A stretch of 64,000 nucleotides of DNA from Sisyra terminalis (GCA_958496175.1 OY292276.1:36414449-36478448); one strand, 5' to 3'; shown: positions 12,381-24,599, counted from the stretch's first letter. Numbers and translations: made by a program. The notes: generated by a model from the sequence alone, not told the origin.

Positions 12381-13632
12381 AGCACTCATCTTATAACTCT
12401 TAAACCAATTGCAATTTTGACTTTAAATTTTTAGAATATATTTTTTTTGAATAGTTTTACAAGCGATTTATGAAGAAAAGGATTGAATTGTTTTGAAACC
12501 ACATTTATTTCCTCTTTTAAGAATATCAAATTAGTAAAGTCATACACAAATAGTTTTAAAAGAAGCACCTATTTTATCTAGATTTCTAAAATTTCACAAT
12601 TAGAAAACCGATTTTTTCATTTTTTGCACTACTTTAATTGCGTTCTTTTTTGAGGTTTATGATGAATAAAAAAGACATAAAAAATTAAAATGACATTTTT
12701 AGTTTTAATTGACTTCATACGAAAATAATAAAAATCAACGACACGTGGAAAAAATCATATGGCAAATATACCAAATAATACCAAAGTTATAAATTTAATA
12801 GATGATATAGAATTATTATTGAAATACCTACGTAATTAAATATTTGTAAATGTTTTATCTAATGATATTTAATATTACCAAATAAAGACTATCAAAATTG
12901 TGAATTTATTGAAGAGATAAAAGAAATAGGAATTTGTCAATAAGATATCCATATTTTTAATTATTAATTCGTTTTATTTTTTTTTCTTGTCATTGCATAT
13001 TTATCTACGGTATTGTTTTATTACTTCTTTCTTCTTTTTTTTGTTGTACTTTTACTTTTATAAGTTTTCACATCAAGTTTCTTTGATATCTTCTTTTATA
13101 ATTCAGATTAAAAAGTTAGGAAATATTTCTTTGGAATTAGTCTCGCCTCGTTAAATTTTACAAAGTATGAAAAATAAATTAGGCATATTAAAAATATGCA
13201 GATTATTTAACAACTTGAGTCGAAACCTTTTATGAAAAAGAAACGTATACATGGTATTTATAGTTTTAATAGTTATAAAGAGTACAATTTCACATTAATC
13301 AATATTTTTTTTCTTCTTATTGTTCATTATAAATTGCAATTTAAAAACTTATTCCGTCAGAGTCTTTAGCCAGTTGCTTTTCTAATATAGGTGAATTCTA
13401 TATCATTAAATATTTAACCTTCAAAGTTTTCCTTTGTCGCCAACTATTCACAGTTTTTTTCATGCGAAAAACTTGCTAAATCTTTTAAATATCTTGCATG
13501 TGTTCCATTTACGTATTGCAGATCTATCAACGTTTCGTACTCGTCTACATATTGTACGAAATATTTTTTTCTTTTTGCAGAATAAGAAATGAATCGTTTC
13601 CTGCAACACAATAATGCTAAAATTATGCGGTA
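12381..13632. other. Upstream region of the K2P channel gene
   Basis: No coding exon is recognised. A TTTTTGCAG acceptor-like site at about 13570-13580 suggests that the first coding exon of the channel may start with a spliced 5' UTR. The upstream UTR exon and promoter are not identifiable. Confidence 0.4.
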
Positions 13633-16600
13633 ATGCACGAATTTCCAAAAGTACAATCTACCGTAAAACCATTATACAACAGCAAGAGCCAAGAAAATTT
13701 ACCACAAACACTTCCAGTTCCGCCCAAGAAGAGTGAAGTCGAATCGGCTAATCGTGTCGAAGTGATTCAAGAAGGAAACATTCCGGATATCCACCTAAAG
13801 AAAGTAATAATCTGCCAAGCAAAAAATAAACACGACCAGTCATCATTAAAACATTCGCATCACCGTAAATTTTCATTAGACGCACAATGTTTGAACCAAA
13901 CTCATCCAACACGGCAAAATAATTGTAAACGTCGCGGCTCATGCTCCTTAATTCGTAGCCACAACACAATACGACCATGTGCTGTTAATGGCGACGTCGA
14001 GCACATTACCAGAACAAATTTTCACGCTAATTTTCACAGTGAAAATCCCTCAAGCAATCGAATACCTCGACACTCTTGGATCACTTCTTTACAAATTGAT
14101 CAACATCCCAATCACATCAAAATGACGGACGATGGTTTTGAGGAAATTAATTTCCAAGACGGCATCAAGCACGGGCACAATTACTGCCATAACATAGAAG
14201 TAAGTTTCAAAGTAAGTTTCCAATACAATTTTTTCCCCATTTAGATCAATCATTTCGTCATACACACTCCATTTCAAATTTTATCAAACGTCGCTAGACT
14301 CTAATAGCGTGTTTTTAAAACTCATTATAATTGTAATTACCAAATCATTTGATTCCGACATAGCAATAAAGTTAGAGCTTCATTATTTGCTGTACATTGT
14401 AATTCATATTCAATTCTTTGAATTAACTGAAGAAAAGCTTCGCAGGACTTATACTGTAATGTGTACTAGTTTCGTGTTATAACTTGCATGTTAGATTCGA
14501 TCGTATAGAAAGGATGGTGGAATGAGAATGAGGAAAGTTTGATTTTAAAATTACAATAGAAAACGATTAATATTGTTAAAGTTTATGAAGAAAATGCATA
14601 ACTTATGCTTGATGTCTAAACTATTAGTAACTTTTCAATATTATACGTATTTTATTCAATATATATTCCTAATTTATTGTACTCGCAATATATATTGCCA
14701 CATTTAAAATACGATAATACATTGAGTGTCAACCTTGGGTTTCAAAATTTCATTTAAAGTTAAAATCGCAATTATTTAAGTTATACATTAAATGTTAATT
14801 TATTACAAACCTCCTTCCTACTGCGTATTGTTAGGCAACCTTTTTTCCCGAGAAACGAATATTTCTAAATTTATAACTTATTTCATAAATTGTAATTATT
14901 GTTTTGAGAAATGAAATAGTACATTGTTGTAATGTTTTTGAATTTCCGAAATATTTTTTTTTCTTTCAATTTGAGAATTATTTTTAAATGTATTTGAGAA
15001 ATTTTATGAAAATTTTATTTTTAGCGTAAGAGTTTCAAATTTTATTCAAACTGAATAGGTATTTCAAAGCTCTCATGGCATAAGAAACTATTTTGATAAA
15101 ACCCGCGCCTTCGCCCATGGAACAATACTTTTATGCTTCATAGTGGTTTTCAATCAATTACTAAAAACAGTCATTTCGTACCTTGGTACATTACTACGGA
15201 ATAGTATTTTCATTAAATAAATAACTAAAATTATTAAAATTATTCAAATCGCACATCGCTCGCCCAACGAGACGGTCTATCATTGCATACGGTGCAACGA
15301 TAGTTTTGTTTTTATAAAATCAAAATTTTTAATATTTTAATTGTTAATATTTAAGTGTCAGTTCATCGTGATCATCGAAGAAGTATCGACGCTAGGATCA
15401 TCGATTGTATTGACCACATCGTATTTTTTTTATTTTTTTGTTAATTATTATTTTTCAAATCGTATTATGTTAATGCAACAAATACTAATGCAGGTTGGTG
15501 CAATTTTGTTTTTAAATCGACAGGTCATTGATCTGGTGTGTTTATGTGTATGTGTGTGAGTGTGTGAGAGAAACTATTCGCAAATTTCTTATAACAACTA
15601 TTTTTATCAGGACAATTTCAAATTGAATGAAATCATAATAAATTTTAAGTCATATTAATAATAATCTAGGTTTAAGTTTTTATTGTTATCCCAAATTAAT
15701 TTAATTTTAAGCTTAATTTTAAATTTACCATTAAAACTTTACTTTTAAATTTTCATTTTAAATTTAATATTTTAAAATTTGGATATTTTATTTTCTTAAA
15801 TCGAATTATCTGTCCATGGCTTCTTTATCGCGCGACAATGGCTCGCTTCCCGTGCCAACCTCCAACAGATTCCAACCTTTGGAGATCGAAAAAGAGGTTT
15901 CAACGGCGAAATTTCGGCCTCCACCAATGTATGTCAGGAAGACTAGCAAAAAATTCCATTGAGGGAATTAAAAAACTTCATCAGAGGGGATAACTTTTAC
16001 GTTGTCGACTTGAAAAAAGTCACATAATCGAAACTAAAGTCCAACTCAAAGATGAAGTTACCTATACACAGATTGTAAACTGGTTAGATAAACAAGGAAA
16101 AAAATATTACACTTTCCAACTCAAAAGCGCCCAAGGTCTGCGCGTTATAATCAAAGGCATAGATCATAACGTAGATCCTGAGGATATAAGGGCGGACTTG
16201 GAAAACCACGGTTTTCGAATTAGAACCATCGCGAATGTCTACAATAAATTAAAAGAACCACAACCAATGTTCAAGGTGGAGCTAGCGCCGGAGTCAAGCA
16301 AAACCGATAAAGGTGTTGCACACCCAATATATTCGTTACAATATTTAGCGCAAAGAAAGATATCTGTCGAGGAACCGTATAAAAGAAGAGAGCCAGTGCA
16401 GTGCTCCAACAGCCAAGAGTTTACGTTATCCATGATAACGATTTGAAAGGATATTGAAAAGAAAACCGCGATTCTAAATAATCAAATTCGGTACTTGTTA
16501 GTTAGCGACGTCAGTCTTATTTTAAAGTTAGCCAAAAAACTTTCCCCCCTGTAGTTTCTTAACTACCAACGTCAACATTTCTACCAACTTTACACTTTAC

Positions 16601-19600
16601 CCTAACTAAAAGTCCCTTAAAACTTGAAATATTGCTGACCGCGCCATCTGCATTTGACGCCCCAACTATTAATTTTTGGGAACCAAGTCTGCCATAAGAG
16701 CTTGACCCTCATGATAATCGCTTTGTCGTACCGGAAATTCAAAGAAAACTTCGATACAGAACTGTCATGTTGGTTTGAACTGAGCGCCTTATATACCCGC
16801 AACCCAACATTCTAGAATGTACTCCAATGCTCGTTAATGTTCCATCACTTACTAGATGTTTCCAGAACAATCTATATGTGCATTCGCATTGGTGGGAGAG
16901 AGAAAGAAGTCACTCAACCAATCGCGCGACGGCATGGCACAAAGAGAGAGACAGACTTTCTGTTACAAAATTATGTTCATTATCACTATTTATTTAATTC
17001 AGTTACTGTGTATACAATATATAAAATATATTGCAGTCCAATTTACTAACATAAACTTGAACAGAAGTTCAAACAAAATATTCGTGACGTATTGCCCAGA
17101 TACGTATTTCGATGGCCAAGCAATCTTCATCAGTGGTCATCAAGTAGTTTGGATCACTCCGTAACTGCTTTGTGATGATTCACAAAATAATCACGGATTG
17201 ACCTCAATTTATATGTCGTTCCTTTCTCTTTTTGCGATGTGGTTATGGAGGGGGGTGTGTTCCCAAATTTCTTTACTTTCACCGAATCCTTCGTAAGCAA
17301 ACCCGAAAAGTGCCGAATTTTGAATTGGACCATTTTCCCAATTTAATACCTTCCCTTTTCTTTTAATAATTTCTATGCTTTTGAGTGCATCCAATCGGTT
17401 TGTGCGGTGAACACTTCTTAGAAGTCTAGCTTCTGCAAATGTATGCCCTGTTTCCAGTGCATGTTCTGCCACACATGATTTTTCCTCTCTTGCATATTTT
17501 ATGTTTGCCAGATGCTCCTTATACCTAACCGAATTCAAAATTCGGCTCTTTTCGGGTTGCTTACGAAGGATTCGGTGAAAGTAAAGAAATTTGGGAACAC
17601 ACACCCCTCCATAACCACATCGCAAAAAGAGAAAGGAACGACATATAAATTGAGGTCAATCCGTGATTATTTTGTGAATCATCACAAAGCAGTTACGGAG
17701 TGATCCAAACTACTTGATGACCACTGATGAAGATTGCTTGGCAATCGAAATACGTATCTGGGCAATACGTCACGAATATTTTGTTTGAACTTCTGTTCAA
17801 GTTTATGTTAGTAAATTGGACTGCCAAATATTTTATATATTGTATACACAGTATAACTGTTCAAAGTCAGCGAAAAAATCTTATTTTGATTAATTCAGTT
17901 AATTAACCATAATTGAACGCCACATTTTTCCAGTTGTGTCCACGGTTGAGTTTAACTTTTCTTGATCCAGAACATTTTTAAGATATATAAAATTATTTTG
18001 ACCTCAAAATAACTTTACAAATTATGAAATAGTAATAAGATTTTGTTATTTTTTGTTTCCTCAAGAAAAACAATATCCTTAAGAAATATAAAAACCTTTG
18101 TATCTACTTAGCATCATTTGAGCCAAATGTTTCGTAACGGTTTATAGAAATTATCAATTCTAAAAAAAAGGTTTCTAAAACTACCGTTTTGATACGTTCC
18201 AGCAAAACTTCAACTTATGACAAAATATGATCTTAATTCAAATATAGTGATATGATGAATTAAAACTTTTACATATTGCAAAAGTTTTTGTAAATGGTGG
18301 ACTGCAGCTACTAAGAGCATAAACATGCTAAACTCTTTGATGCACAAATAATAATATTTGTTTCACATTTTATTTTCTCTTTTTCAAATAGCTCATGCTA
18401 AATTTCTTAGTAAAAATTCTTTCGAAATCATTATAATCGTAATTTCCAATAACCATATGTTTCAAACTATATTAAGAACATAAATATTAAACTTATAATA
18501 AAAACAGAAAAAAAAAACATAATTGATTATAGAATATCTAAAGATTGAAATGATGATTTGATTTACTTCTCTTCAGTTTTGCTGTTTGAATCCTAAACTA
18601 AACTTACATTAACTATAAAAAAATGCAACAGTCATATTCCTGACAGTTAAATTGCCTACAAAACCCAAGATGAAAGAAAAAAATTCTTATTTATTGAAAA
18701 TTTCACAAATAATACCTTTTGACATATTTTGTACCCTAATTTTTTATACATAATATGTATAAATGATCTAATCGTAAAAATATTCATACAAGTGTTAAAA
18801 GACGACAGGCAAAAATAGCAAAGAAAATCAATGTTACCTAGCCGAAAAGTTTATGTTATCTATGTTATAATACAACAAAAATATGGGAAATTTAAATCTT
18901 ATATATCAGTTAGGGATTGTAATACTGGTACTATGGGATACTAAATACCGGTATTTTGAGCCATTAGTACAATTTTGTAATACCGGTATATTCATAAGCT
19001 TAAATAACACTTTTTTGGTATTTAATAGATTTTTTTTATTGTTTCCCCTATACGCTCAATGGTCGCCAACATAGTAAAATAATATATTTTTTATCTGTTT
19101 ATTTATTTATGTCGCTCTAAGGAGCGAAATTTATAAGATTGTGAATACAAAGTCAGAAATAAAACATTTTTCACGATATTTTCATAACTATAATGATTTT
19201 AAACTTTAAAAAGAAGAAACTAACCAATCCAAATTTGATCAAGTTTATACTCAATTTTCGTAAAAATGTTTACGCACAAGTCTATCCATATTCTGAAAAA
19301 TTTAGTACAGCTATCGAAAATTACGATAACACTAATGTTGATTTTGAAAAGGAATTGTCTTTTGAACCAAAATTAGTATTTGTGATAGCAAAAAAATTTA
19401 AACTAACCAAAATAAAATACAAAAATTCAATTAGAATAGATGCAGAAAAAGAATTTTCCTCAGTTGGTAATTTGCATAAAATTACGTTCTAGGCTTAATG
19501 GCAGTACAATTGGTGCATTATATTTAAAGATTAAATTTGAAAAATTGTAATAGTACCACAGACTGAATTTTGATATGTACATATTTTTGTGATTTAAGTT

Positions 19601-22600
19601 TATATAAGGTGTTTTCTTGTTTCTTTACTTTTTTATATTTTTTATATACTATTTTAATTTATATGTTACAAATGATTTTTTGTGAAATTTACTCTCTCTA
19701 ATAAAAGTAGCAAAGAAAACAAAAAACACCTTCTTTCTTTTTCTAAAATTCCTACAACCGGTAATCCGATATTAAGATTTAAAAATACCGAATACTGGTA
19801 TTGAACTTTTGATCCCATATTATCAGCGTACAGTATATTATGAGATAGATGATAAATCAAAATTTAAGTACTAACTTCGTTTCATTTGGTTTTTGGGACA
19901 TATCAATATAAATGTTTTCATTATTTATATAGAATTCCATGAATTAAACAATTATATTTGGTAAAAAGAATTATATTTTGATGAATTTAGTAATTGTTTT
20001 TCCAGAAAAAATGCTATAGTTACCCGCTAATGTTGTCAAAGAAGGGTAAATGCAATTATTGTGAAATATAAGATAAAATAATATGTAATATTCAAACAAA
20101 AACTTTTTTTTTAAATCTTAAAAATACTTGTTTGCAACCTTTGAAGTATCCTAGGACACATATTCTATGTTCTTTTTGGTGATCAGATACTTGCTCATTA
20201 CAAAAATCCTCACACGAAACTTGCCTACAAAAAGTTGCACATTAGCATTAGTGCTCACACAAAAGTTGGCCACATAGAAATTTACTCACAAAAAAAAATC
20301 ATCATTCAGAAATTAACACACAATGATATATCATGACATGGAAAAAGAATATTAATAAATTATTTTTTTATTATTAGTATTATAATACACTATACTATTT
20401 TATTTGGAAAAAAAATTCTTGTTTTTTTTTTTTTTTTAAAAAAGTAATTAGTTTAGCAATACTAATTAAGAACTCATGTCTCTTTTACAGACATCAATAT
20501 CAGGTAACGTCTCATTTTCTACTTTGTTTTAAATTTAATTTGGGATTAAATTAGGCCATAATGAAAATTTAGCGACAAAAGAAAAGAAATATGCGATAGT
20601 AGAATTGAATTAACAAAAAAATCGAGATTAGAATAAGAAGAAAGTAGAAAACACAACGTCGCCAGACGTTTTTAAAAGATACATGAACCCTTAGTTTCAA
20701 TTAATAATAATAATAAACAATAATTTAAATAACTTTTTTCCTGTGGAATAATTTCCATGTGAGGGTATATCATTGTGCGATAAATTTTGTGTCAGGAATT
20801 TTCTATGTGAGGTAATTACTATGTGAACAACTTTCTGTAGGCAAACGTCGTGTGAGGATTTTTCTAGAGAGCAGCTGCCAAAGAACCGTTCTTTTTTTCC
20901 AAATCTATCCTCAATTCTTTAAATTAATTAATTAATTTAAATTAATTCTTTTATACAAAAAAAATAAGTTATTTCGTTAAAACATTTATGCATAAAATGG
21001 TTAAAACTACAGATAACTACGAAGAAAAGTAAAATAATGATTTCTATTTAATACGTATATTTTTATGGTCAATCATAGTTTCAAAAATAGAAATTATCAC
21101 CTTTACCTTATTTTATGAATTTGAAAAAATGCTTAAAATAAATAATTCAAAAACAAAACAAATTTTATTTCATAATCACATTGCCAGACGAAATTATTTC
21201 AAAGCTTGTTAATTTATGATTAATTTCATTTTAATTATTGGTAAATTATTTCATTCGACAAACAGTTTGCGATATTTTACCCTGTGAACAAATGTTAATT
21301 GTATTTAAAAATAAATCATAAAATCTCCACAAATACGCAAGTCGTACATTTTTTAAAATGATGACAATTCTTAGAATGACATTCAAAATCAATACGAATG
21401 TGATGTTTAAATGGATATAGTCTTAAAAGATAATTATTTTCATATTAAATGGTTTGATTTGCTAATTAAGGTGTTAATAGGGTGTATAACGACTAAACGT
21501 TTATTCATTGTTACAGAACGGCATTGGTGATACAAATATAACGCCTCAGTTTCACAGAGTTGATAGAAAAAGTATCGATTATAGAGACGATGTACTTTAT
21601 TCATCAATGGTCAACCACAGTTTCAACGAAAAAGGTATATCCGACTTCATCGATATAACACAAAATACTCCGACCAAACCTCCACGACACGTAAAATTAA
21701 AAAAACCACTTCCCAATCATAACAACAATTTTAACCAACCATCGGAACAACACGATCTGCGACCAGCCAACATTAACGCTTTTAACAACCATTACGTTTC
21801 ATCAGCGATCATCACTAACCGTAACAATCATTACAACAATGATTTTTTACAAAAAGATAGTATTATTGATTTAGAATCAACCGATTGTGCTTCTGTAAAT
21901 GTGACACAAACGCATAACTATCGAAACAAGTACATTTCAATTGGAGTTCAAGCATCACCATTACCTCCTTACCGTTTACGAGTTCTTCCAAAATGTCCAG
22001 CGGTGCCACTAGTGGTATCAAAATCATCAGCGAGCACAATCAGAAGTCCATTGCCCATCATTTCTAATAATGATAAATTATCCGATGATGATGATACCAA
22101 AAAAACAACGAGAATTTGTTGTCTTCTATCGGGTCTCCGTTCCTGTACACATTGCTTGAGTCGAATATTTATGTCACAATGTGGATTAGGATTTGCACTT
22201 TTCGTATGGGCTTTACTTGGTGCTATGGCATTTCATTATAGTGAAGGTAAATATAAATTTGTTTCAAATAAAATACCATTTATAACTTTCATTTTTCTTC
22301 ATTAAATGCCTCTAAACCTTGAATATAGTATTAATTACCTACAAAAAACAAATTTTCAGTCTTCTAGAAAACATATTTAAGGTCTCAGTACCACGAGGTT
22401 AGCAGCTGTAGGTACTAAGGTGCAGATTATATAAAAGCAAGCAGTAATTAAAGACTGAATGTCGTAATTATTGTAGCCAATAATGAACTGAAATCATGAT
22501 ACTTGTTGATAACGAAAATTGTGCTTAAAATAAGCATACATTCTTCTATTTTTATACTATTTTAAAGAATTGAAAGTTTTCTGTAAAAGCTGAAAAAACC

Positions 22601-23640
22601 TCAAAAAAGCACCATAATTATAATATATATACTTATACTATTGATTATAGCTATTTAAAATTCTTTGATTGTAAATCCTTAAGTACGAATGCATAAAATG
22701 ATTAATACAAGTTCAACAACCAAAACTGAATAATTGTGCAAACAATTACAGTAGAGAGGTTTCTAAACAGAGCGTAGCAACAAATTTCATTATTTTCTCT
22801 TCTGTTTGTAAAAATTTTCTCCAATGTATATTTTTAGCCCCCATGGAAGATGAGCAAGCACAACAATTGAAACTCTTTCAAAAAGATTTGATTACGGGCC
22901 TGGCGACAGATTTACGCCTCATCAACCAAACTCAACCAACTTGGATTGATACGATTGAGAAATATTTTTCAAAACATGAAAAATTACTTTTGGAGGCAGT
23001 TAGCTCTGGTTATGGAGAAGGCGGAAATGCTGGTCATATTTGGAGCTATCCTGGATGCATTTTGTTCGCTGTATCATTGCTTACAACATTAGGTCTGTAA
23101 TATTAAAATTTATTTATTATTTTTTTTACGAATTAATTTACAGGATTTGGAGCACCTGTTCCACGAACACCTTCGGGACGCACCACAGCCGTAATATTTT
23201 CAGCGATTGGAGTTCCGTTCCACTTACTCTTAGTTTTAAACATAGGAATGGTTTTAGCGCGATGTCTGCAACGATGGGCATCTGAGTACCAGTACCGTTA
23301 CAATAATGATGCACAAAAGTGTCACAGTTTTGATTTAAATGTAACATCTCCGAAATGGATCAATTGGTTTCCAATCATTGGAATTATTGGCTATTATATA
23401 TTAGGAATTCTTCTGTTTGGTGTTGCAAGATTGCGGTATTCTGAAAGTTTACTGTTTCCATTGGACTTTACAGCAACTGGTGGTGTCGCAACAGTTCCAG
23501 GGTATATTCGAATTTTGTATGGTTTATATTTAGAAGGAGGCGTTATTTTAGCTGCAACTGCGGTTTCTATTCTGCAGCAATCAGCAACCAACAAATTAAC
23601 TGACTTGGGTTTAAAACTTGGCTTATTGACAAATTCATAG
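13633..23640 (+). CDS. Two-pore-domain potassium channel (K2P) subunit with divergent second pore
   Basis: Four exons join in frame: 13633-14199, 21517-22246, 22838-23092 and 23144-23640. They give about 682 residues. K2P proteins form dimeric leak K+ channels in the plasma membrane. The first ~410 residues are a long, His/Asn/Ser-rich, presumably cytosolic N-terminus. TM1 is at about 411-430, and pore 1 carries the filter TTLGFG (515-520) followed by the K2P signature APVPRTPSGR. TM2 is near 535-555, TM3 near 591-610 and TM4 near 639-662. In pore 2 the filter position reads TATGGV (627-632) instead of TxGFG. That change could alter selectivity or make the subunit non-conducting (inference). 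The third donor is weak (GTCTGT). The ATG was chosen as the first in-frame Met, and an upstream exon is possible. The C-terminus after TM4 is short. Confidence 0.85.
14200..15815. other. First K2P intron, upstream part
   Basis: AT-rich intronic sequence with no recognised gene. A short TG/GTGA-rich run lies at about 15536-15570. The 7.3-kb intron starts with the donor GTAAGT at 14200. Confidence 0.6.
15816..16446 (+). pseudogene. Jockey-type non-LTR retrotransposon ORF1 (gag-like) relic
   Basis: The fragment opens with MASLSRDNGSLPVP, then changes frame at least once before a long open segment. That segment contains QLKSAQGLRVIIKGI, DPEDIRADLENHGF, FKVELAPESS and ISVEEPYKRREPVQCSN. This order matches the pre-zinc-knuckle region of Jockey-clade gag-like ORF1 proteins, which bind element RNA. 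The first zinc knuckle has decayed (QCSNSQEF where QC.RCQ.FGH is usual). No endonuclease or reverse transcriptase follows. The copy is 3' truncated and frameshifted, and sits in sense orientation inside the K2P intron. Confidence 0.75.
16447..16999. other. Intronic spacer between Jockey and Penelope relics
   Basis: No gene is visible. About 16780-16880 contains a TATA-like TTATATA and two TTCnnGAA-type sequences (TTCTAGAA, TTTCCAGAAC). They resemble heat-shock elements and could be remnants of a retroelement promoter. A purine-rich GAGAGAGA stretch follows. Confidence 0.35.
17086..17133 (-). ncRNA. Hammerhead-like motif in the left Penelope arm
   Basis: On the minus strand CTGATGA (17127-17133) is followed by a GATTGC/GCCATC stem (one mismatch), GAAA, a CGTAT/ATACG stem and GTC at 17086-17088. 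No convincing stem I closes the fold, so activity is doubtful. It mirrors the motif at 17724-17771. Confidence 0.45.
17209..17625 (-). pseudogene. Penelope-like element GIY-YIG region, C-terminal fragment
   Basis: A 138-codon minus-strand frame contains RYKEHLANIKYAREE, KSCVAEHALETGHTF and DALKSIEIIKRKGKVLN. This arrangement fits the C-terminal GIY-YIG endonuclease domain of Penelope-like elements, where S..A.H....GH and a catalytic Glu (IEIIKR) are conserved. The N-terminal GIY-YIG core and the reverse transcriptase are absent. The frame starts inside the inverted right arm, so its first ~30 codons are antisense arm sequence rather than true protein. In the complete element this enzyme nicks target DNA for retrotransposition. 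Confidence 0.65.
17724..17771 (+). ncRNA. Hammerhead-like motif in the right Penelope arm
   Basis: CTGATGA (17724-17730) is followed by a perfect stem GATTGC-TTG-GCAATC, GAAA (17747-17750), a CGTAT/ATACG stem and the cleavage triplet GTC (17769-17771). This is the expected order for a hammerhead in a Penelope-like terminal repeat. Stem I is not evident from the flanks (…GACCA and ACGAAT…). Confidence 0.5.
17860..18890. other. K2P intron 1, no recognised feature
   Basis: AT-rich intronic sequence in which I see no coding region or repeat boundary. Confidence 0.55.
18895..19830. mobile_element. Possible hAT-like non-autonomous element
   Basis: The left end reads TAGGGATTGTAATACTGGTA and continues with 'aataccggtatt'. 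The right end, on the other strand, reads ATGGGATC then 'caataccagtattcggta'. These loosely inverted, ACCGGTA-rich ends resemble hAT-type termini. A lysine-rich 99-codon frame inside (19193-19492, +) has no recognised domain. No target duplication was identified. Confidence 0.35.
20160..20890. mobile_element. Foldback/MITE element with about 170-bp inverted arms
   Basis: The left arm (20160-20345) and right arm (20735-20890) are imperfect inverted copies. Each carries 'aaatcctcacacg', 'tgcctacaaaaagttg', 'tcacatag' and 'cacaatgatata' in mirrored order. The central part contains a second, nested MITE (20471-20690). It has no coding capacity. It lies in the K2P first intron, ~620 bp before exon 2. 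Confidence 0.65.
20471..20690. mobile_element. Nested short MITE, same family as 31402-31610
   Basis: The inverted termini are GAACTCATGTCTCTTTTA on the left and the complement of TTTTAAAAGATACATGAACC on the right. Inside them lie 'attttctactttg' and 'aagtagaaaa…caacgtcgcc' as a further inverted pair. The copy near 31.5 kb has the same layout. Confidence 0.6.
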
Positions 23641-23730
23641 CTGCCGAATTAATAATTCACCAAATTGTTGCCTTAAAATATTCAGAACAATATTAGACGA
23701 ATTTGAAATAGATATATTTAATCACAATCA

Positions 23731-23736
23731 AATAAA
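23731..23736 (+). terminator. Polyadenylation signal AATAAA of the K2P gene
   Basis: A canonical AATAAA lies 91 bp after the K2P stop codon in a short AT-rich 3' UTR. Confidence 0.6.
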
Positions 23737-24170
23737 GCACATTCCACATGTAAAATGTGACACAAATATCTGCTCATACACCAGTATTTTTAATAGTCAC
23801 TATTTATTTCTAACTTAAAAGTTCCTCTTAAATTTAAACCTTTAAGAATATCTTATTTTAACCACATCTATATAGTCTATATTCTTACTTAAATTGTGCC
23901 GACATTAATTTGTATTTGTAACGAATTGTAAAAATTTTTAAAACAAAAAAATGCAATTTTTAAATATTATTTACAAATCATCTATATGAAATATTATTTA
24001 AATGCTACTGTATAATGTTAATAATAAATATCATTGTTTACTTCATAACTATGTATATTTATCTCCTTTTTTAATTGTCATTTACTGCTACTTCATCGTA
24101 TAACTGTTAAAACCTTTGGCGACTCTAGAGAAATCCGTAAACCGAGAAACATTAAAAATTTGCTTTTGAC
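23737..24170. other. Intergenic DNA downstream of the K2P gene
   Basis: AT-rich sequence in which nothing further is recognised. Confidence 0.5.
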
Positions 24171-24171
24171 G

Positions 24172-24245
24172 AGATTTCAATCTAGCATGTACTAGTTTCG
24201 GATGGAACAACTTGAGCACTCAGCTACCAGTAGGCTATTTCATAC
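24172..24245 (-). mobile_element. tRNA-derived SINE head
   Basis: The minus strand shows a box A-like TAGCTGAGTGCTCAAG and, about 45 bp later, a box B-like GATTGAAATCTCG. The spacing fits a tRNA-derived pol III promoter, but the acceptor and anticodon stems do not fold as a real tRNA. Confidence 0.4.
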
Positions 24246-24599
24246 TTGTTTAGAAATGGCAACCAATATGAGGGTAATTCTCAGGAATTATCGAAATTCT
24301 TGTCCTTGCTATTTTTACAAAAATCTAAGCGACCTATGAGGGTATTTTTTCTCTGAAAAGAACATTACTTGAGCTTGATTTAAGCTAACTTAAGCTAATG
24401 GTATTGGTTATATTTTGAACCATATCTCTATTGAATATCTCTATAGAATAATAAATAAATAGTACCCTGAAAAGCATTGCTTCACTAGTCCCAAAATTTA
24501 GATAAGCACATTTTTGAATTTTTAAATCAAAAATTTTCAAAAATCTTTTGAGTTTAGAATGAAAAGTAAAGAACACGTTTTCAAATATATTTTTTATGT

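Larger units (their letters stand above)
17000..17859 (-). mobile_element. Truncated Penelope-like element with long inverted arms
   Basis: Arms of about 330 bp (17000-17326 and 17529-17859) are close inverted copies of each other. Between and across them the minus strand encodes the C-terminus of a Penelope-like polyprotein. Each arm carries the end of the protein, the 3' non-coding region and a hammerhead-like motif. Inverted or partial terminal repeats are characteristic of Penelope-like elements. The reverse transcriptase is missing, so the copy is 5' truncated and non-autonomous. It lies in antisense orientation within the K2P first intron. Confidence 0.75.

Noticed and set aside
15965..15985. 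Minus-strand CTGATGA near the Jockey relic as a further hammerhead
   Set aside because: No GAAA, stems or GTC triplet at suitable distance, and it lies within the Jockey coding relic.
16790..16875. Heat-shock element cluster before the Penelope relic
   Set aside because: Only two loosely spaced TTCnnGAA-like sites; not enough to call a regulatory element.
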